Assembly: GCA_026874595.1 (NCBI GenBank)
Contig: CM049313.1
Span: forward strand, 77,758,659-77,822,658
Length of the DNA stretch: 64,000 bases
Origin: Sipunculus nudus
Lineage: Eukaryota > Annelida > Sipuncula > Golfingiida > Sipunculidae
Direction: 5' to 3'
Every line of letters starts with the position of its first letter. The stretch's first letter is position 1. Below are positions 14,301 to 27,493 of the stretch, one piece after another. The translations under genes and the position numbers were made by a program. The notes under the pieces were generated by a model. That model ran no database searches, was not told where the DNA came from, and was given only the letters and a program-made list of their open reading frames with translations.

Positions 14301-17300
14301 AACAGAATATAAAAGATATCAATCTGAAACATAAATCATACAGTCATCATTACACAGAGGAAACAGAATATAAGGGATGTCAATCTGAAACATAAATCAT
14401 ACAGTCATCATTACACAGAGAAAACAGAATATAAAGGATATCAATCTGAAACATAAATCATACAGTCATCATTACACAGAGAAAACACAATATAAAGGAT
14501 ATCAATCTGAAACATAAATCATACAGTCATCATTACACAGAGAAAACAGAATATAAAGGATATCAATCTGAAACATAAATCATACAGTCATCATTACACA
14601 GAGAAAACAGAATATAAAGGATATCAATCTGAAACATAAATCATACAGTAGTCATTACACAGAGAAAACAGAATATAAAGGATATCAATCTGAAACATAA
14701 ATCATACAGTAATCATTACACAGAGAAAACACAATATAAAGGATATCAATCTGAAACATAAATCATGCAGTAATCATTACACAGAGAAAACACAATATAA
14801 AGGATATCAATCTGAAACATAAATCATACAGTAATCATTACACAGAGAACACAGAATATAAAGGATATCAATCTAAAACATAAATCATACAGTCATCATT
14901 ACACAGAGAAAACAGAATATAAAGGATATCAATTTGAAATATAAATCTTACAGTAATCATTACACAGAGAAAACACAATATAAAGGATATCAATCTGAAA
15001 CATAAATCATACAGTAATCATTACACAGAGAAAACACAATATAAAGGATATCAATCTGAAACATAAATCATACAGTAATCATTACACAGAGAAAACAGAA
15101 TATAAAGGATATCAATCTGAAACATAAATCATACAGTAATCATTACACAGAGAAAACAGAATATAAAGGATATCAATCTGAAACATAAATCATACAGTTA
15201 TCATTACACAGAGAAAACAGATTTTAAAGGATATCAATCTGAAACATAAATCATACAGTCATCATTACACAGAGGAAACAGAATAGAAAGGAAGGTTGTC
15301 AATGCTGCTGCTGACAGATGCTTTCTGCTAGCTCTTGGAGACAGCATATCTTGGATAAAGAAACTGGTCTGGTCTGTGTATGACACCTTACCTCCACCTG
15401 TTTGTATGGGAAAGATATGTGGCTATAAAAGTGTCCTTCTGTCCCGTCATGTCTCTGTTACAGTCAACTTTGGTTCCTTAAATATTTCTTGAAGTAGTAA
15501 TTTTCATAATTCTGAGCAGCTTGTCTGGCATTTAACTGAAGTTAACCTCCAATAGGTATACATATATTGACGGAATCATGATCATATCAAAGAGCCAAGC
15601 AAAAGTATATCACATGCACATGTCAATTTTTTAGATTGTAATAGTACTAAACAGCCCCACCAGATGTCAGGAGCAGTTCATGAATATATATAGACCAAGA
15701 CTAAATTAAGAGACCTAAAAGCAAGCAAGGGCTCATCCAGCTGGTACATTTGACGGGCATAATAAGGAGATCCTAGCTATAAAGAAATTTAATTACAATC
15801 CATCAAATAATTTGTTTGGGACAAAAACACAAAGACAAACATGGGTGAAATGTGAAGCTTTCCTGGGATATTCAGCCATGGGTGTATTTATTTCCATATA
15901 AGCAGACACCATATCCAACTAATTCAAAACAATTCAAATGTGCAGGTCACTGCATTGACCCTGCAAGCAGTTGAGCAGTGTATTATTTTTGTAGGTCCTG
16001 CAGCAGATCTGTACAGTAAGGCCTTAACAATGGTCCACAAGCAGAACATGCACATGAAAAAAACGATGGATCTCTGCACCAAAAGATACAAGTTCTCATG
16101 GAAAGGCAGCCTGGAGGTCTTGGTTTATTTTTTTTTTCCAGGCCCTGTCACAGGTCATGTGGCAATGTTGGTTGGAATGTGCCACCTATGAATCCTAGTT
16201 TTTGTTACTTTTAATACTGGATATCACTGATACTGATACTCTTGGAGTGTGGGTGTAGTAAATTACTGCCTGCCTGAAAAACTGCAGTTTAACTGGTAGC
16301 CCAGGCTAGCATTCAGTCTGGTCAGCTCATTCATTAACCATGGGTGCATGTGCACTGAGCATAATGTTTTTAACTGTCGTTATTATGCTCAGTGTTAAAT
16401 TTTTTGACACGATATATTACTGCATTTGGCACAGTTTTACATTAGAACCTGACCTTGAATCAACTGCCTTGCAGGATAAAACAGGGGAAAGTTACACATG
16501 GTCTTTCAATCATGGATAAACCTCCATTTGTGCAAATTTGTTGTACATTCTGGTAAGCAACAATTATAACCTCATATGGATTCAAAAATTATATAAATTA
16601 AATAGAGTTCATAGTGAATATATATTGGCAAAGCAGGGTTCATAGTGAATATAAGCTGACAAAGCAGAGTTCATAGTGAATATAAGCTGACAAAGCAGGG
16701 TTCATAGTGAATATAAGCTGGCAAAGCAGGGTTCATAGTGAATATAAGCTGACAAAGCAAGAGTTCATAGTGAATATAAGCTGGCAAAGCAGGGTTCATA
16801 GTGAATATAAGCTGACAAAGCAGAGTTCATAGTGAATATAAGCTGACAAAGCTGGGTTCATAGTGAATATAAGCTGACAAAGCAGGGTTCATAGTGAATA
16901 TAAGCTGACAAAGCAGGGTTCATAGTGAATATAAGCTGACAAAGCAGAGTTCAAAGTGAATATAAGCTGACAAAGCAGAGTTCATAGTGAATATAAGCTG
17001 ACAAAGCAGAGTTCATATTGAATATAAGCTGGCAAAGCAGGGTTCATAGTGAATATAAGCTGGCAAAGCAGGGTTCATAGTGAATATAAGCTGACAAAGC
17101 AGAGTTCATAGTGGATATAAGCTGACAAAGCAGAGTTCATATTGAATATAAGCTGACAAAGCAGACTTCATAGTGAATATAAGCTGGCAAAGCAGGGTTC
17201 ATAGTGAATGTAAGCTGGCAAAGCAGGGTTCATAGTGAATATAAGCTGACAAAGCAGAGTTCATAGTGAATATAAGCTGACAAAGCTGGGTTCATAGTGA

Positions 17301-20300
17301 ATATAAGCTGACAAAGCAGGGTTCATAGTGAATATAAGCTGGCAAAGCAGGGTTCATAGGCAGGGTTCATAGTGAATATAAGCTGACAAAGCAGAGTTCA
17401 TAGTGAATATAAGCTGACAAAGCAGAGTTCATAGTGAATATAAGCTGGCAAAGCAGGGTTCATAGTGAATATAAGCTGACAAAGCAGAGTTCATAGTGAA
17501 TATAAGCTGACAAAGCAGAGTTCATAGTGAATATAAGCTGGCAAAGCAGGGTTCATAGTGAATATAAGCTGGCAAAGCAGGGTTCATAGTGAATATAAGC
17601 TGGCAAAGCAGGGTTCATAGTGAATATAAGCTGGCAAAGCAGGGTTCATAGTGAATATAAGCTGGCAAAGCAGGGTTCATAGTGAATATAAGCTGGCAAA
17701 GCAGGGTTCATAGTGAATATAAGCTGTCAAAGCAGAGTTCATAGTGAATATAAGCTGACAAAGCAGGGTTCATAGTGAATATAAGCTGACAAAGCAGAGT
17801 TCATAGTGAATATAAGTTGGCAAAGCAGGGTTCATAGTGAATATAAGCTGGCAAAGCAGGGTTCATAGTGAATATAAGCTGACAAAGCAGAGTTCATAGT
17901 GAATATAAGCTGGCAAAGCAGGGTTCATGGTGAATATAAGCTGGCAAAGCAGGGTTCATAGTGAATATAAGCTGACAAAGCAGAGTTCATAGTGATTATA
18001 AGCTGGCAAAGCAGGGTTCATAGTGAATATAAGCTGACAAAGCAGAGTTCATAGTGAATATAAGCTGACAAAGCTGGGTTCATAGTGAATATAAGCTGAC
18101 AAAGCAGGGTTCATAGTGAATATAAGCTGACAAAGCAGGGTTCATAGTGAATATAAGTTGACAAAGCAGAGTTCATAGTGGATATAAGCTGACAAAGCAG
18201 AGTTCATAGTGAATATAAGCTGACAAAGCAGAGTTCAAAGTGAATATAAGCTGGCAAAGCAGGGTTCATAGTGAATATAAGCTGACAAAGCAGGGTTCAT
18301 AGTGAATATAAGCTGACAAAGCAGAGTTCATAGTGGATATCAGCTGACAAAGCAGAGTTCATAGTGAATATAAGCTGACAAAGCAGAGTTCATAGTGAAT
18401 TTAAGCTGGCAAAGCAGGGTTCATAGTGAATATAAGCTGGAAAAGCAGGGTTCATAGTGAATATAAGCTGACAAAGCAGAGTTCATAGTGAATATAAGCT
18501 GACAAAGCTGGGTTCATAGTGAATATAAGCTGACAAAGCAGGGTTCATAGTGAATATAAGCTGGCAAAGCAGGGTTCATAGGCAGGGTTCATAGTGAATA
18601 TAAGCTGACAAAGCTGGGTTCATAGTGAATATAAGCTGACAAAGCAGAGTTCATAGTGAATATAAGCTGGCAAAGCAAGGTTCATAGTGAATATAAGCTG
18701 ACAAAGCAGAGTTCATAGTGAATATAAGCTGACAAAGCAGAGTTCATAGTGAATATAAGATGGCAAAGCAGGGTTCATAGTGAATATAAGCTGGCAAAGC
18801 AGGGTTCATAGTGAATATAAGCTGGCAAAGCAGGGTTCATAGTGAATATAAGCTGGCAAAGCAGGGTTCGTAGTGAATATAAGCTGGCAAAGCAGGGTTC
18901 ATAGTGAATATAAGCTGTCAAAGCAGAGTTCATAGTGAATATAAGCTGACAAAGCAGATTTCATAGTGAATATAAGCTGGCAAAGCAGGGTTCATAGTGA
19001 ATATAAGCTGACAAAGCAGAGTTCATAGTGAATATAAGCTGGCAAAGCAGGGTTCATAGTGAATATAAGCTGGCAAAGCAGGGTTCATAGTGAATATAAG
19101 CTGACAAAGCAGAGTTCATAGTGAATATAAGCTGGCAAAGCAGGGTTCATAGTGAATATAAGCTGGCAAAGCAGGGTTCATAGTGAATATAAGCTGACAA
19201 AGCAGAGTTCATAGTGAATATAAGCTGGCAAAGCAGGGTTCATAGTAAATATAAGCTGGCAAAGCAGGGTTCATAGTGAATATAAGCTGGCAAAGCAGAG
19301 TTCATAGTGAATATAAGCTGGCAAAGCAGGGTTCATAGTGAATATAAGCTGGCAAAGCAGGGTTCATAGTGAATATAAGCTGACAAAGCAGAGTTCATAG
19401 TGAATATAAGCTGGCAAAGCAGGGTTCATAGTGAATATAAGCTGGCAAAGCAGGGTTCATAGTGAATATAAGCTGACAAAGCAGAGTTCATAGTGAATAT
19501 AAGCTGACAAAGCTGGGTTCATAGTGAATATAAGCTGACAAAGCTGGGTTCATAGTGAATATAAGCTGACAAAGCAGGGTTCATAGTGAATATAAGCTGA
19601 CAAAGCAGAGTTCATAGTGAATATAAGCTGACAAAGCAGAGTTCATAGTGAATATAAGCTGACAAAGCAGAGTTCATAGTGAATATAAGCTGGCAAAGCA
19701 GGGTTCATAGTGAATATAAGCTGGCAAAGCAGGGTTCATAGTGAATATAAGCTGGCAAAGCAGGGTTCATAGTGAATATAAGCTGACAAAGCAGAGTTCA
19801 TTGTGAATATAAGCTGGCAAAGCAGGGTTCATAGTGAATATAAGCTGGCAAAGCAGGGTTCATAGTGAATATAAGCTGACAAAGCAGAGTTCATTGTGAA
19901 TATAAGCTGGCAAAGCAGGGTTCATAGTGAATATAAGCTGACAAAGCAGGGTTCATAGTGAATATAAGCTGACAAAGCAGAGTTCATAGTGAATATAAGC
20001 TGGCAAAGCAGGGTTCATAGTGAATATAAGCTGACAAAGCAGAGTTCATAGTGAATATAAGCTGGCAAAGCAGGGTTCATAGTGAATATAAGCTGGCAAA
20101 GCAGGGTTCATAGTGAATATAAGCTGGCAAAGCAGGGTTCATAGTGAATATAAGCTGGCAAAGCAGGGTTCATAGTAAATATAAGCTGACAAAGCAGAGT
20201 TCATAGTGAATTTAAGCTGGCAAAGCAGGGTTCATAGTGAATATAAGCTGACAAAGCAGAGTTCATAGTGAATATAAGCTGACAAAGCAGGGTTCATAGT

Positions 20301-23300
20301 GAATATAAGCTGGCAAAGCAGGGTTCATAGTGAATATAAGCTGACAAAGCAGAGTTCATAGTGAATATAAGCTGGCAAAGCAGGGTTCATAGTGAATATA
20401 AGCTGACAAAGCAGAGTTCATAGTGAATATAAGCTGGCAAAGCAGGGTTCATAGTGAATATAAGCTGACAAAGCAGAGTTCATCGTGAATATAAGCTGGC
20501 AAAGCAGGGTTCATAGTGAATATAAGCTGCCAAAGCAGGGTTCATAGTGAATATAAGCTGGCAAAGCAGGGTTCATAGTGAATATAAGCTGACAAAGCAG
20601 AGTTCATAGTGAATATAAGCTGGCAAAGCAGGGTTCATAGTGAATATAAGCTGGCAAAGCAGGGTTCATAGTGAATATAACCAGGCAAAGCAGGGTTCAT
20701 ATTGAATATAAGCTGACAAAGCAGATTTCAAAGTGAATATAAGCTGACAAAGCAGGGTAGTTAGGTCTTGCTGTGAGTGTCTGGCTGAATCATGCTTGCC
20801 TGCACCAATGTGCTTAATGACTGCACCAGCCATTCATTTTTCTCCTCCATCTATAGAAGAAACTGCATTGGTGATAACTGAATTGTACAAAAAAAAAATA
20901 TTTTTCACACAGATCTTTCCTAGTTGATCCCTCTAAGTGATCATGGAGTAAACTGTGGTTGGCTTCATATTCTAGGGGTTAAAATATCACAATTTTCACT
21001 TTTTCAGTGGTTCCTTTTTTGTGATCTTACAATACACAGATTGATAAGTACATTATAACTTAATATTAAAATGTGAATTATTTAGAGTATTATGTGTACA
21101 AAATCTTATAAACAAAAAAATATTGTTCATTAATGGCAGACAGTTGAAAAGATTTGATATAATTTAAATATCAATCTTTGAACATACACACACAATCCAT
21201 TTTTATAGAGAATACCAATGTTACTTTTTCAACTTTTACATCGAAAAGCTGACCTTTTATTCACTAAGAATTTATTTTGCAATATTTCCCCTTTTGCAAA
21301 TTATCACAAATTTGAAACCCTATCAAACAAAATGCCAATCACAGGATACTACACTACAGCACATGTTGCAGGCAGGTGACTCACCACTTATAGTTTATAT
21401 CCCACAAGATGACACAATACTGATTAATACTACAAGTCAAGTTGATGGGTGCCAGATAAAAGAATGACATGTTAACAGCTGCCTGTTACATATTTTATTT
21501 ACAATTAGGTCTAAAAAGTGTGTAACATACTTTTGCTTGGCAGAACAAGCTTGATATCACAATAAACCAAAACAATTTTATTTATGTTGAAGTTGTAACA
21601 GCTCATGCAGCTAAATCGAGTTTGCTTCCAGCTGAAACATGTTTGCCTCAGCTAGTCTGTACAGCTATTATAATTTTTTGTTATCAAGGGTGACAACACT
21701 GAATAACAAACAAGCCCAAAGTCATTTTGTACTCCTCCTGACTCACAAAATGGTGGGGATGTAGATAACAACATCTTGATGCCTCCTTTATGTCTGCTAT
21801 CTGTTCTCATAAGTACTCCAGCAATATTGGCATTCAAATTAATTCTTGTTTATATGCTCTTTTATATCAAAGTGCCCTCTTGTGTGAAGATAACTCAAAT
21901 ACAGGTCACTCTCCTAAAACTATGAAGGCCAAGTGTTTTTATGTTGTTTTCTTTAGGAATCATGACTGAATAAATGAAAGGATCGCTAACTCAATATTGA
22001 CACCTGCAGGACAGTTAAGTAAACTGTGGATTCCAGAGTGACCAATAGTCCAGTTGTGTTGCCTACATACACTGTGTAGTTCCAGCATAACCATTCAATG
22101 ACCAGCCATGTTAACAGTACTGTACTATACATACATATGTCATAAACAGAAAAAGTTTATTTTGTTGTACATGACATGCATTCCCAAAGCAACCTTTTAT
22201 TACTGGTACCATAAAAGTCTGACTCGATAAAGTTTGCAAGTTCTTAAGTACAACAAAGGGGGTCCCCAACCTTCTAAACCCTGAGGCTTAATTTAAAGGG
22301 CCCCTCACGAGTGTGTTGCACTTGTGACACGAATATAACTTAGTGATTTGCACTCACGACACATGAAAAGTCCATGGAGACATCATATGTACCCGACCTA
22401 ATTGTATGAAGGTTTTAAACCAGCTGTTTGATGCTTGGTTTGAAATGCCTGCTTTGTCCTACAAGGCCTGTTGTTGATTTCCCTAGCACATACTAACCCA
22501 GTTTGAAATGATGGATTAGCTGTTAAAAATGGCAAAGTTTATGGTTAATGCCGATAATCCTACATGTCTTACACCTGGTCCCTTTTTTTTGGCAAACAAG
22601 TTTTAAAGTCATGACAAGTATGTCAGATACAGTTTCCTAGCCCAGTTAAAAAAAATAAGAAACCTTTGATAGGTATGTTAAATTCTTACTACAAGTAGAC
22701 AATGATCTTTTAAATTGATCAGGAACGACAAACTATATTGGATATCTGCATTCACCTATTCAGTCCATATTCCTGGCTTCATTCTTGCATAAATGACTGC
22801 ACATTTGTGAATATTCATGGAAGTCCTTCCTGGATCCAGATCTTGATCCAGACCCACACCAATATCTAATAGATTCTTCATTGGCCCATTCCCAAGGTGC
22901 CCTGAAAATTTCATGAAATTCTGTTCATGATTGCTCGAGTTATGTGGTGAACAAACACACACTCAACACCCATCCACGCAAAAATAAATAAAGCATGCTC
23001 TCCTAGCGGAGGCAATAAAACCTTCAAACATACAATAATTTACATCCACCTTTCACAAATTACCATCCATTCATCCTTACATAATTTCAACCATACATAT
23101 ACTCACAGTAACCAGGCTGGGTTCTGGTGCTGAACTGATGGTGTACCAGCAAACACATCCAGAGGGTCATATCCCAGTAACATTTCACCTGTCACTGCAG
23201 GTTTGATCAATGGCTAGGTGTGATCTCCAGTGTTAGAGGTCTTGAGAATAATATGTCAAATGTCTCACAAGACCCATTGGGGGAAATAATTTGATAATTT

Positions 23301-26300
23301 GAATTGATTAATTAACGATTAAGTTGCACTTTGTGTAACTGCACACTATCATACTATCTCTACCCCTGTGCATGACCACCTATCCATTGTAAATTACCAA
23401 TAAAAATGAATTTAAGGATTTTGAACAGTTCAGGGCTCAGCAATAGCATTTGCCCACTTGCCCAAGTGATTTTGATTAGATTCTATATTGGGTGTATTTA
23501 TATTATGCACGTTTGCAGGGCTCATGTTTTATTTGTTAAAATTTTATTTGGGAACACTAAGTAAAAGTTGATGGTAAAAAGAAGAAGGATTTTAAGAAAG
23601 CAGGTGGTTTCCTCCTTTGATCAAGCATGCCAGGACTCTGTCTGCAGGTCGGGGAATGCCAAGCAATCACTGGATTCTGCCAGTAAAATCTGAAATCTGC
23701 TGACACTTCATGTGGGCATCAAAAGTGTTCATAATAGAACTCATATCATCAATATTCTAGGCTTGTTCATTAAATTTGATTCAGGAAAAAAAATTAGAGA
23801 AAATTTAAATGTTATTGTCACCAAAAATTTTTGATGGTCAAATTAATAGAGGGGATGATATGATAGAATAAATATGGTATGAATTAGTGGTGCGCCAATT
23901 AAACAATAACATTGATGATTTGTCATTTTCTTTCATATGGTTATTGGTTACATTGGCTGCATTTTCGCATAATCAATCGCAAACGATCATGAATGCACAT
24001 GGAAAATAAAAGTCATATTATCAAGTAAGAATATATTACCCCTTTCAGAGATACAAGAAACACTGCAACAAAGAAGTGAAACACAATAAAAGTTTACCTT
24101 GTGCAGCTAACAAAAACAAGGGACCCATGGGTCACGTCGCTCAGCTGAATTTTGGAAAATATTAGCAAATGCAAAATATTCTTATTTTTGGTATATTAGC
24201 ATTTCAAAAGCAAAGAGAAAATGGAGCTGTTAAAATTAAACTCTGTAGATTACAGAATAATGGACATAAACTAAAACATATGCACTGTGTAATAAACTTG
24301 TGGCCTGAAACCATTTTATGATGCACCAAGGGAAAAATGGGCCAAAGGTAAGTGTTATATGAAAGTTACATTTCATAAACAAAGAATGTGTGAAGAAATT
24401 AAGTTTTCAATAGTTAAATATATGGCCATAGATTTAAAAATTATTCCCACAAAGTTTGACCAATATTTCTGATTTTAAAACTAAGTTTAAAAGTATTATT
24501 CACACCTACGCCCGGCCAACTTTAAAAGATACAAATGCTACAAAGTATTTATATCTTCTTAAATCTAGTCAATAAGCACTTATGTTAGAACATAATATTT
24601 ATCACATCTGTATGTTAGAATTCAATTCCTGAACATTTTTATCTTAAAAAAAATTAAAATTGTCCAAGTTTCAACAAAAAGAATTAATTTAACATTAAAA
24701 ATAAAAGATTTATCTTGTTTATGAGTCCTGTGTTTTGAAGGGGTCGGTGGGGGAGGAGTCTCTGTTGTTACTGCTGGTTGCTGAAAAATGTGAAATTATA
24801 AGATTCATCTTGTTTATAGTACAGGTCTGTCAACAGAATTGGGTGTGGTGGTGGGGGGGGGAGAGAGAGAGAGAGAGACTCCCTGTGGTATTAACTGCAG
24901 ACAGCCTGAATAAGCTCAACAAAGAGAGAGGGCTTGCAGGAGTGATGGGATTACATAACAACACCCTGGGCACAGAGAGCTATACTGAATGACCTACAGT
25001 GACCCCTAAGTGGGCTGCTTGACAATGTAAGGGAATACAACAAGAGCCTCCACAAAAAATCAATAATAAGCCTAATTTTTTAGCTTTTATTTAAAATTTA
25101 AGATTTTAACAGAATAAATCCTTGTGTGTACATGCTCTGAAAATAAAATCCACAGTACATACTGGAAAAAAATGTGCCGTGGCCAAATTTAAGGTACTGT
25201 TTTTATATTTATGCTAATAACTTGAAAAATTGCAAAATTCCGATCTAATTTTGGTGTACAATGGAATCTTGATTAAATGAAGTTATATCCCTGAAAAAAA
25301 GTCTCTAACTTCAAGAATTATAATGTTGAGTGAGTAAATATATTTCCTTATTTTTTTTATCAAGTTGCATTATGTTTTGGGCCCATAAGTTCAACAAATT
25401 ACGCAATACCTAATTTTTTTAATTTACACAGGAAACATATGGAAGAATATGCATATTTACTATGATCAAATTCAGATCAGTGGTTTTGATATTAGGCATT
25501 CCTGAAGTGTGAAAATGATTTTAATAAAAAATTGAGGTTTTCCTTAATTTCTCAAAGAAAAAAAGTCACAGAGACCCAGTTTTTGGCTTGGGAGGAGATC
25601 TTAGGGACATCTAACATTATGCCAATTTTTGGATTACCAGGCAAAGTTGTAGTAAACAAATGTGGGGTCATGATGCTAGAAAATACAAATACATCAAGGC
25701 CTCTAAATAACTCCAATAGCTAGACTATTGTTTAAGCTTATACTATCAAATTTCAAAATTCATCAGATTAAATCCATATGTAAACTGGCTGTGAAAATTA
25801 AATCAACTGTACTAACAAGAAAAAAAAGTGCCATGGTCAAAGTTGGGCAAAATTTAAGGCACCAATATTTTATTTTTGCTAATATTTTAAAAAATTTAAA
25901 AGATTTTGATCTAATGTTGGGTGTAGAATTTAATTTTGATTAATTAAAGTTATATTACTGGAAAAAAGGCCTTAGCTTTAACATGTTTTGTGTTAAGTGA
26001 TCAAATATCTTTCCTGATTTTTTACAAAATGCATTATGTTTGAGCCCATAACTTTTTTTAATTACAGTGAAACCTGAACCAAGCGACCACTGCCGCCAGC
26101 GACCGTCTGTGACTTACGACCGGAAAATGAATGCACCGAGCTTAATCACTCTTTAATGCCCCTGTGTTGAGCGACCGTTTGTGGTACGCGACCACCGACC
26201 GCTCAAATGTGGCCGGTCGCTGGTCTTTACCTCCGTTAAGCGACCGCCTGGTGTAGCGGTAGTGGCACCTGGCGTCCCAAGTTCAGACTAAAACGACCGT

Positions 26301-27462
26301 GCCGTTGACCGTCTCGTGAATGTGCAGACCTGTGGCAATGGTGACCACAGGCGCTTGAATCGCTATTTGTGTTGATCTTGGTTTAAATAGTGTTCAATTT
26401 ACCTTAACAACAATCCCCTACCGTTTAATGAGCTTTAAACCATGTTATATCGTTTGCCGGTACTTGTTTATATAATAGATACAAATACCGGCAAACGATA
26501 TAACATGGTTTAAAGCTCATTAAACGGTGGGGGATTGTTGTTAAGGTAAATTGAACACTATTTAAACCAAGATCAACACAAATAGCGATTCAAGCGCCTG
26601 TGTGGTGACCTACTTTCCCCTCGGTGAATTGGACATCAATTCACAATACCCCTCCAGGTGTCAATGGCCCAGGGCCCGCGTGGTTTTAATCTTTCTCCAA
26701 AAAATGAAAGTTCCGCGATAATTGCGAGGGAACGTAAAACGACGCAATTCTTTAATTCTGATGCCAGTGTACCATTACTTTTTTTTAGCACAGCCCGTCT
26801 TTGAATACATCGTATTTGTTTAACGATTGTCTAAAACATCTTTACGGTAAAGTGTTCACGTGCCCTAGGGGAAATCCCTCATTAATATTCATCGAACAGA
26901 ACTCCCGTTGTATTTCTTCTGACACCGCGGTCGCATTCACTACGCTGCGGTCGTTGACCGGAGTTCATAACTAGTCTTAGCGATGGGTAAATAACATTTG
27001 CGCGGAATTAATTTTAAAAAGTGAGTCATGAAAGTAAGTTTGTCATTACGTAAGCGATCAACTGTAATTGCTTATCACACACATTTTGACTTGACATTAT
27101 GTCAGTTCGTGACGACGACAAACTGACGCCCTGCTTCGATAACATCATTAGAATATTTATCAATGCTTACTACCATAGTACCAATAATAGAGAGACTGTT
27201 TGATAACGTGAGCAGTCACCTGTAAACTAATGATCGATCCCTTCATACCTGCTTTGAAGTTTATTGGGATTTTATATATGCAATATGATAAACAGGCTAT
27301 TCAAAGCCTTTGACAAAGGCTTGTTTAATAAAGTTATAAAAGGACCGGCTTTCTTTGATAATTATAAATAAGATTCCCTTTGTTAAGCAGGGCAAGATTG
27401 ATTCATTGTGTTAAGTAAATATTGTTGTTAACTTGTAAATATTGTTGTGAATATTTTGATTA

Positions 27463-27493
<31 letters not shown>

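Noticed and set aside
16605-20750. CRISPR-like array of regular short repeats
   Set aside because: Units abut directly with no unique spacers. It is a tandem satellite in an animal genome.
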